Assembly: GCA_902614395.1 (NCBI GenBank)
Contig: CACMKW010000008.1
Span: 1 to 51,704 of the forward strand
Direction: 5' to 3'
Origin: an uncultured Alphaproteobacteria bacterium
Lineage (GTDB): Bacteria; Pseudomonadota; Alphaproteobacteria; HIMB59; GCA-002718135
DNA: 51,704 nucleotides
The translations under genes and the position numbers were made by a program. Numbering within the stretch: the stretch's first letter is position 1; every line of letters starts with the position of its first letter. Below the pieces are notes generated by a model. That model searched no databases. It saw nothing but the letters and a program-made list of their open reading frames with translations, and was not told the origin of the DNA. Of the stretch, positions 46,542 through 51,704 are shown piece by piece.

Positions 46542-46829
46542 TTGAAGATTGATAAAAATACAATAAATAAAATTGCTCGTCTATCTAGAATAAAGTTAGA
46601 TGATAAAGAATCTGAAGATTATATTAAGGATCTTAATTCCATTTTAGATTGGGTAGAGCAGTTAAATGAAGTAAATACTGAAAATGTAGAACCATTAAGT
46701 AACATATCATCATCAATTTTACCTAAAAGAGAAGATGTATCTAATGATACTAATTCTAGTGAGGAAATTCTTGAAAATGCTCCTGATAAACTCGAAGGTT
46801 TTTTTGCAGTACCAAAGGTGGTAGAATAA
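46542..46829 (+). CDS. gatC: Asp/Glu-tRNA amidotransferase subunit GatC
   Basis: Small stabilising subunit of the GatCAB amidotransferase. The 95 residues open with KIDKNTINKIARLSRIKLDD and contain LNSILDWVEQLNEVNTENVEPLSNI. The ending LEGFFAVPKVVE is the standard GatC tail. Start codon TTG with a GGAG 8 bases upstream. The stop overlaps the gatA ATG (TAATG). Its promoter must lie within or next to the ruvX coding region on the other strand. Confidence 0.95.
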   Translation: MKIDKNTINKIARLSRIKLDDKESEDYIKDLNSILDWVEQLNEVNTENVEPLSNISSSILPKREDVSNDTNSSEEILENAPDKLEGFFAVPKVVE

Positions 46830-48253
46830 TGCCTAAATCATCTTTGAAGCAAACATTAAAAGATCTCGATACAAAAAAAATATCAATAAGAGAATTAAAT
46901 CAGGATTATTTAAAAAGAATTAAGGAAAATGAAAACTTAAATGTTTTTATTCATTTTAGTGAAGATAATGTTTTAAAGCAGATAGATAACTTAGAGAATG
47001 ATAATTCAGCAAAAAAATTAAAAGGTATTCCGATTGCAATCAAGGATCTATTTTGTACTAAAAGTATGCCTACAACCGCAGCTTCAAAGATTTTAGAAAA
47101 TTTTAATCCAACTTATGAATCATTTGTTACTCAAAAATTATTAGATGAAGGATCTATTTTTGTTGGTAAAACAAATTTAGATGAGTTTGCTATGGGCTCA
47201 GCTACTAATACAAGTTTTTTTGGAAATACAGTTAATCCCCTATCAAAAGAGAATGAACCCTTAGCTCCTGGTGGATCTTCTGGTGGTTCCGCAGCTGCAG
47301 TTGCAGCAGATTTATGTTTAGGGGCAACTGGAACAGATACAGGCGGATCAATAAGACAGCCAGCCAGCTTTTGTGGTGTTGTTGGTATCAAACCAACATA
47401 TGGTTTATGTTCACGATGGGGTATAGCTGCATTTGCATCTAGTTTAGATCAAGCAGGAATTTTTTCTCATAATGTTGAAGATGCATCAATATTATTACAA
47501 TCAATAGCTGGGTTTGATCAAAGAGATAGTACAAGTGCTAAAGTAGATATTCCAAATTATTTTGAAAATTTAGATGATGATCTAAATGGGAAAACTGTTG
47601 GTATACCAAAGGAGTATTCTATTGATGGTACACCAATGGAAATAAGTGAGATATGGGAAGATGCTATCAAGGTTTTAGAAAAAAAAGGTGTTAAAATTAA
47701 AAATATTTCACTTCCTCATACTAAATATGCACTTCCTACTTATTATATAATTGCTCCTGCTGAAGCTTCCTCAAATTTAGCTCGTTATGATGGAGTAAAA
47801 TATGGTTTTAGATCAGAAGAAATTGATTCTCTTGATGAAATGTATGAAAATACAAGAGCTCAAGGTTTTGGAAGAGAAGTAAAAAGAAGAATTTTAATAG
47901 GAACATACGTATTATCCGCAGGCTATTATGATGCATATTATCTGAAGGCACAAAAAGTAAGAAAATTAATAGCCGATGATTTTAATAAAGCTTTTAAAGA
48001 GTGTGATTTTATAGTTACTCCTACTGCACCAAGTGCTGCATTCCCTTTAAATGAAAAACAAAATGACCCTATCAAAATGTATTTAAATGATGTGTTTACA
48101 GTCCCTGCTTCTTTAGCAGGCTTACCTGGTATTTCCATTCCCTTTGGGAAAGATAAAAATAATTTACCACTAGGTATTCAAATATTAGGAAAACACTTTG
48201 ATGAACAACAAGTTTTTAATGCCGCTGTATCTCTAGAAAGATCATATGAATAA
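46829..48253 (+). CDS. gatA: Asp/Glu-tRNA amidotransferase subunit A
   Basis: Amidase-signature subunit that releases ammonia from glutamine. The 474 residues contain the catalytic Lys in [12 protein letters not shown] and the Ser-Ser part of the triad in [33 protein letters not shown] (seen as two adjoining motifs: [11 protein letters not shown] and [12 protein letters not shown]). [41 protein letters not shown] and [16 protein letters not shown] are also present. It overlaps gatB by 8 bp. Confidence 0.97.
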   Translation: MPKSSLKQTLKDLDTKKISIRELNQDYLKRIKENENLNVFIHFSEDNVLKQIDNLENDNSAKKLKGIPIAIKDLFCTKSMPTTAASKILENFNPTYESFVTQKLLDEGSIFVGKTNLDEFAMGSATNTSFFGNTVNPLSKENEPLAPGGSSGGSAAAVAADLCLGATGTDTGGSIRQPASFCGVVGIKPTYGLCSRWGIAAFASSLDQAGIFSHNVEDASILLQSIAGFDQRDSTSAKVDIPNYFENLDDDLNGKTVGIPKEYSIDGTPMEISEIWEDAIKVLEKKGVKIKNISLPHTKYALPTYYIIAPAEASSNLARYDGVKYGFRSEEIDSLDEMYENTRAQGFGREVKRRILIGTYVLSAGYYDAYYLKAQKVRKLIADDFNKAFKECDFIVTPTAPSAAFPLNEKQNDPIKMYLNDVFTVPASLAGLPGISIPFGKDKNNLPLGIQILGKHFDEQQVFNAAVSLERSYE

Positions 48254-49721
48254 TTTAATAAAAGGTGAAAAGTATGATTGGGAAATGGTAATAGGTCTTG
48301 AAATACATGCTCAGGTAAAATCCAATTCCAAATTATTTTCTTCATCATCAACAAAGTTTGGTTCATCACCAAATAGCCAAGTATCTTTAGTTGATGCTGC
48401 TATGCCAGGAATGTTACCAGTAATTAATAAGTACTGTGTAGAGCAAGCAGTAAAAACTGGAGTTGGTTTAAATGCTAAAATTAATAATTATTCCGTCTTT
48501 GATAGAAAAAATTACTTTTATGCTGATCTTCCACAAGGATATCAAATTAGTCAGTACAAATATCCAATTGTAGGAGAAGGAAAAGTTACAATTGATTTTA
48601 AAGATGGAACATCGAAAGATATTAGAATTGTAAGATTACATTTAGAACAAGATGCTGGTAAAAGTTTGCACGATCAAAATCCTTCAAAAACATATGTAGA
48701 TCTTAATAGGTCTGGCGTTGCTTTAATGGAAATTGTTAGTGAGCCTGACATTAGAACACCTGATGAAGCTGGAATGTATATATCCAAAATCAGATCAATT
48801 TTAATGTATTTAGATACATGTGATGGAAATATGCAAGAGGGTTCTTTAAGAGCAGATGTAAATATTTCAGTAAGAAAACCTGGAGATGAATATGGAACTC
48901 GATGTGAAATTAAAAACTTAAACTCTATAAAGTTTATAAAGCAGGCTATTAATTATGAAGCAAAAAGACAAATAGAAATATTGGAGTCTGGCGGTTCTAT
49001 TGAACAAAATACAATGCTCTTTAATACATCTACTGGTAAAACTAGACCAATGAGGAATAAAGAAGAAGCTCATGATTATAGATACTTTCCTGATCCAGAT
49101 TTATTACCACTAGAAATTTCTGAAGAAGAAATTGGAAAAATTAAATCATCAATTCCAGAGCTTCCAGATGAACTTAAGGATAAGTTTATTGAGACTTATA
49201 AATTGTCCAATTATGATGCCTCAGTATTAACTGCAGACAAACAAACATCTGATTATTTTAATGAAACAATAAATTCAGATCCAGAATTAAAAAATCATGC
49301 AAAGATAGTTGTAAATTGGATTACATCAGAATTATTTTCATTATTAAATAAAAATAATCTAGATTTAAATAATTCTCCTGTATCACCTGAAAATTTAGGA
49401 CAACTTATAAAGTTAATTTCTACAAATGAAATTTCTGGCAAAATTGCAAAAGATGTAGTGGAAGATATGTTTTCTACAGGAAAAACAGCTAGACAAATCG
49501 TAGATGAAAAGGGTTTGCAACAAGTTACAGACCAGGGTGAAATAGCAAAAGTTATTGATGAGGTTATTGCAGATAACGCAAAAATGGTCGAACAGTATCT
49601 GGCTGGCAAAGATAAGTTATTAGGTTTCTTTGTTGGTCAAGCTATGAAATTGACTAAAGGAAAAGCTAATCCAAAAATGTTAAATGATATTTTAAAGCAA
49701 AAATTAAATAAAAAAAATTAA
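48246..49721 (+). CDS. gatB: Asp/Glu-tRNA amidotransferase subunit B
   Basis: tRNA-binding kinase/transferase subunit that activates the misacylated Glu (or Asp) and uses the ammonia from GatA. The 491-residue protein shows [79 protein letters not shown] and [14 protein letters not shown]. The helical YqeY-like tail domain ends [17 protein letters not shown]. The 3' end overlaps a minus-strand membrane-protein gene by 18 bp. Confidence 0.97.
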   Translation: MNNLIKGEKYDWEMVIGLEIHAQVKSNSKLFSSSSTKFGSSPNSQVSLVDAAMPGMLPVINKYCVEQAVKTGVGLNAKINNYSVFDRKNYFYADLPQGYQISQYKYPIVGEGKVTIDFKDGTSKDIRIVRLHLEQDAGKSLHDQNPSKTYVDLNRSGVALMEIVSEPDIRTPDEAGMYISKIRSILMYLDTCDGNMQEGSLRADVNISVRKPGDEYGTRCEIKNLNSIKFIKQAINYEAKRQIEILESGGSIEQNTMLFNTSTGKTRPMRNKEEAHDYRYFPDPDLLPLEISEEEIGKIKSSIPELPDELKDKFIETYKLSNYDASVLTADKQTSDYFNETINSDPELKNHAKIVVNWITSELFSLLNKNNLDLNNSPVSPENLGQLIKLISTNEISGKIAKDVVEDMFSTGKTARQIVDEKGLQQVTDQGEIAKVIDEVIADNAKMVEQYLAGKDKLLGFFVGQAMKLTKGKANPKMLNDILKQKLNKKN

Positions 49722-50048
49722 ACGTAAAGAATAACATCTATAAGCAACAATTATAAATGTTAAAACTATCCAAATAATACTTCCTTTGTAATTTTCTGCG
49801 GCTCTCCAAATTCCAATAGAAATAAATATTGTCCAAATAAAAACAAAAACTTTTGAGATTAAAGCAAGATTAGTAAAATCTAAAAATGGTATTTGGGAAA
49901 CAGAGCTATTTGTATTAAAAAAATAAATTTCAAGATTAAATATAATGATCAAAACAATACCATTTAATAGTTCGCCAACTAACCAATAGGATTTCCAGAG
50001 TTTAATTCTTCCATAAAAAAACTCTTTAATTAAATTGGTATTATTCAT
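49704..50048 (-). CDS. Small conserved-type membrane protein of unknown function
   Basis: The 114-residue protein has three predicted membrane segments (about 22-43, 62-82, 88-111). It has an N-terminal [21 protein letters not shown] and [14 protein letters not shown] between the last two segments. The pattern of a short basic G-x-x-x-L-W-K-x-[FY]-W entry and a W-R-x-A-x-x-Y-x-G-x-x-x-W loop recalls a small uncharacterised proteobacterial membrane family, but I cannot give it a function. It is a single-gene minus-strand unit with its own ATG, overlapping gatB by 18 bp at the 3' end. Confidence 0.75.
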   Translation of the reverse strand: MNNTNLIKEFFYGRIKLWKSYWLVGELLNGIVLIIIFNLEIYFFNTNSSVSQIPFLDFTNLALISKVFVFIWTIFISIGIWRAAENYKGSIIWIVLTFIIVAYRCYSLRLIFFI

Positions 50049-50216
50049 TAATAGCTTAAAATTATATTATATATGCAAAAAATAATTATAATAATAATTA
50101 ATTACTATTGAGTTGTATAAATTTTTGGATATTATTTGTAAAAATGTTGTAATGTACAATATATTAAAACTAATTTAATAAATTTTTAATTATATTTAAA
50201 TAAAAAGATTACTGTA
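50049..50216. other. Intergenic region, 168 bp, extremely A+T-rich
   Basis: The longest gap in the window, lying between divergent genes, so it should hold two promoters. No tRNA, repeat array or terminator is visible. A 13-bp inverted repeat TTGTA-ATG-TACAA occurs at 50147-50159, followed by TATATT-type -10-like sequence; a possible operator/promoter for the plus-strand gene. Composition is too skewed to place promoters reliably. Confidence 0.5.
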
Positions 50217-51581
50217 ATGATAGGATTAAATACAATTGGAAATGCAACAATAATTGCATATGATAAAGTTCCAATCATTGCAACTGACCCTTGGTTAAAT
50301 GGTGATGAAGCATACTTTGGAAGCTGGTCTTTAAGTCATAAAATACCAAAGAAACTTGAAGAAGATATTTTTAAAAGTAAATATCTTTGGTTTTCCCATG
50401 GACATCCAGATCATTTAAATCCACACTCGATAAAAAAATTTTCAAATATGCACATCCTACTTCCAGATCATGTAGGTGCAAGAATATATAAATGGTTAAA
50501 AAAAATTAATTATAAAGTAGAAATACTCAAAGATAGAAAATGGAGAAAATTGAGTGAAAATATTTCTGTCATGTCGATTGCTGATTATAATCAAGACGCA
50601 ATTCTTTTAATCAATATAAATGGAAGACTTTTTATTGATTGTAATGATGCTACTATAAGAAATTGTAGATCATTTATAAGAAAAATTTCAAAAGACTTTA
50701 AAAAAACTTTTTTACTCTCACTCTCAGGTTACGGAGATGCTGATATGATAAATATATTTGATGAAAATGGATCAAGAATACCTCCTGCTGCCTCTTTTAA
50801 AAATCCAGTAGGTAAAAGTCTTACTGAAAAGGCTAATATCTTAGGAGCAAATCACGTTATTCCTTTTAGCTCATTTCATAAATATACAAGGGAAGATTCG
50901 ATATGGGCGCAAAAGTATACAACTCCTTTGGAAGTTTATGATCATGAATTTGATCATGATAAATTAAAATTTATCAGTCCATTTTCTTCTATTAATTGTG
51001 AAAATGATAAATTTTATTCTCTTGATGTAAAAAAAAATAAAGAAGAAATTTATAAGGCTGCTGATTTTGGTGATTATTGGTCTGATGAATTAACTCTTAA
51101 AGATAAAGAAATAATTAACAAATATTTTTCTAGATTAGAGCTTCTTAAAGAAAAGATTGGTTTTATATGTTTTAAAGTTGGGAAAAAAGAAAATAATTTT
51201 TCTCTTAATAAAAATATTAAGAATGGAATTACATTTGAAGTGCCACGTAACAGTCTAATTAAAGCAATAAAGTATGAAATATTTGATGATTTATTAATAG
51301 GTAATTTTATGAAAACTACTTTTCATGGTAAAAACATTAATTCGCTATATGATATTGGTTTTAATCCAATCGTTCCAAAATATGCTGATAATGGAAGAGT
51401 TTTTTCTAAAAATGATTACTCAAAATATATGAAAGAATATAGATTAAGATCTGAGGGCGAGTGGTTAAAGGAATATTTTGAGAGAATTACAAGTCAAGTA
51501 TTTAGAAAATATGTTCACTATGATTCAGTTTTGTATAATTTTGGAAGAAAATCATATAATAAATTTCGTAAATATTTTTAA
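50217..51581 (+). CDS. Metallo-beta-lactamase-fold hydrolase of unknown substrate
   Basis: The 454-residue protein has an N-terminal MBL domain (about 1-240) with ATDPWLNG and the metal motif H-x-H-x-D-H as FSHGHPDHLNPH (H61, H63, D65, H66). The later acidic LFIDCNDATI and VIPFSSFHKYTRED also look like MBL strands. The C-terminal third (about 285-454) is separate, with EVPRNSLIKAIKYEIFDDLLIGNFMKT as its most striking part, and ends in a basic tail. UlaG-like and CMP-Neu5Ac-hydroxylase-like enzymes share this type of MBL domain; the Rieske domain of the latter is not present. Related proteins are often seen in surface-polysaccharide loci, which is only an inference here. No operon link to gatB. 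Confidence 0.75.
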   Translation: MIGLNTIGNATIIAYDKVPIIATDPWLNGDEAYFGSWSLSHKIPKKLEEDIFKSKYLWFSHGHPDHLNPHSIKKFSNMHILLPDHVGARIYKWLKKINYKVEILKDRKWRKLSENISVMSIADYNQDAILLININGRLFIDCNDATIRNCRSFIRKISKDFKKTFLLSLSGYGDADMINIFDENGSRIPPAASFKNPVGKSLTEKANILGANHVIPFSSFHKYTREDSIWAQKYTTPLEVYDHEFDHDKLKFISPFSSINCENDKFYSLDVKKNKEEIYKAADFGDYWSDELTLKDKEIINKYFSRLELLKEKIGFICFKVGKKENNFSLNKNIKNGITFEVPRNSLIKAIKYEIFDDLLIGNFMKTTFHGKNINSLYDIGFNPIVPKYADNGRVFSKNDYSKYMKEYRLRSEGEWLKEYFERITSQVFRKYVHYDSVLYNFGRKSYNKFRKYF

Positions 51582-51618
51582 TTATGTTTGTATTGCCATA
51601 AAGTAAAAATACTATTGT

Positions 51619-51704
51619 ATGAATAGTTCAGTTCTTTTTGAAAAATTTTTAAAAATTTTAATTACAATATATATTTTTACCTTATCAATACATTTTTGGA
51701 ATTT
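51619..51704 (+). CDS. Start of a further gene, probable membrane protein (3' end outside window)
   Basis: From an ATG at 51619 a frame stays open to the window end (28 codons). It encodes a short polar start MNSSVLFEKFLK and a hydrophobic run ILITIYIFTLSIHFW, as expected for a first membrane segment. It lies 37 bp after the MBL gene on the same strand. Too short to identify; could be a polysaccharide polymerase-like or other polytopic protein. Confidence 0.45.
   Translation, partial: MNSSVLFEKFLKILITIYIFTLSIHFWN

Noticed and set aside
1..51704. tRNA/rRNA genes, CRISPR arrays, insertion sequences, riboswitches
   Set aside because: Gaps between genes are nearly all under 70 bp and none shows cloverleaf, repeat-spacer, transposase or known riboswitch features.

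Overview
The window is A+T-rich, very densely coded alphaproteobacterial chromosome. Gene content and order (cdsA-dxr-bamA-skp-lpxD-fabZ-lpxA-lpxI-lpxB; ppiD-trpEGDC-moaC-lexA-gltX-gltA; tpiA-secG-pyrG-kdsA-eno-ftsB-pdhABC-lipA; ispDF-ntrYX-trkA; pyrB-plsY-topA; gatCAB) are those of a free-living alphaproteobacterium. LpxI instead of LpxH, fused IspDF, a lipoyl domain on PdhB and a GTTC-N7-GTTC LexA box all agree. The low GC, overlapping genes and missing members of conserved clusters suggest a streamlined marine lineage such as SAR11, HIMB59 or a relative. That placement is an inference; there is no rRNA gene to test it.

Layout. 1-8449 (+): envelope and lipid A operon with isoprenoid dxr. 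8424-17999 (-): ppiD, tryptophan genes, moaC, SOS repressor lexA, gltX, gltA. 18049-28211 (+): central metabolism (tpiA, pyrG, kdsA, eno), secG, a division protein, pyruvate dehydrogenase, lipA, a START-domain gene. 28203-30253 (-): ispDF, pgpA, cinA. 30313-40133 (+): ntrYX, trkA, a PLP aminotransferase, then an accessory run (IMPase-like, hydroxyacid dehydrogenase, EamA exporter, msrB, MFS). 40120-46524 (-): ruvX, pyrB, plsY, topA, a C1B cysteine peptidase and a small protein of unknown role. 46542-49721 (+): gatCAB. 49704-50048 (-): small membrane protein. 50217 to the end (+): a metallo-beta-lactamase-fold protein and the start of another gene, which may be the edge of a variable region. 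No tRNA, rRNA, CRISPR array, insertion sequence or complete prophage is visible. No gene-free stretch exceeds 300 bases; the largest is 168 bp (50049-50216).

The genes mostly form tightly coupled operons. Kdo and lipid A enzymes (kdsA, lpxD/A/I/B, fabZ) supply LPS, whose export partners BamA and Skp sit beside them; PpiD and SecG serve secretion. GltX and GatCAB would together supply Gln- and/or Asn-tRNA by transamidation. LipA makes the cofactor for the lipoyl domains of PdhB and PdhC.

Most unusual observations: (1) aspartate carbamoyltransferase (pyrB) has an about 70-residue N-terminal extension that looks like the Arm-type DNA-binding domain of tyrosine integrases; (2) NtrX has a decayed AAA+ domain lacking GAFTGA and the Walker B acidic pair; (3) the lexA SOS box overlaps a -10 element so close to the ATG that a leaderless mRNA is predicted; (4) several conserved clusters have one or more usual members missing (rseP, moeA, comEC, lpd, ntrBC, pyrC, dprA); (5) all four convergent gene pairs overlap at their ends, leaving no room for terminators.
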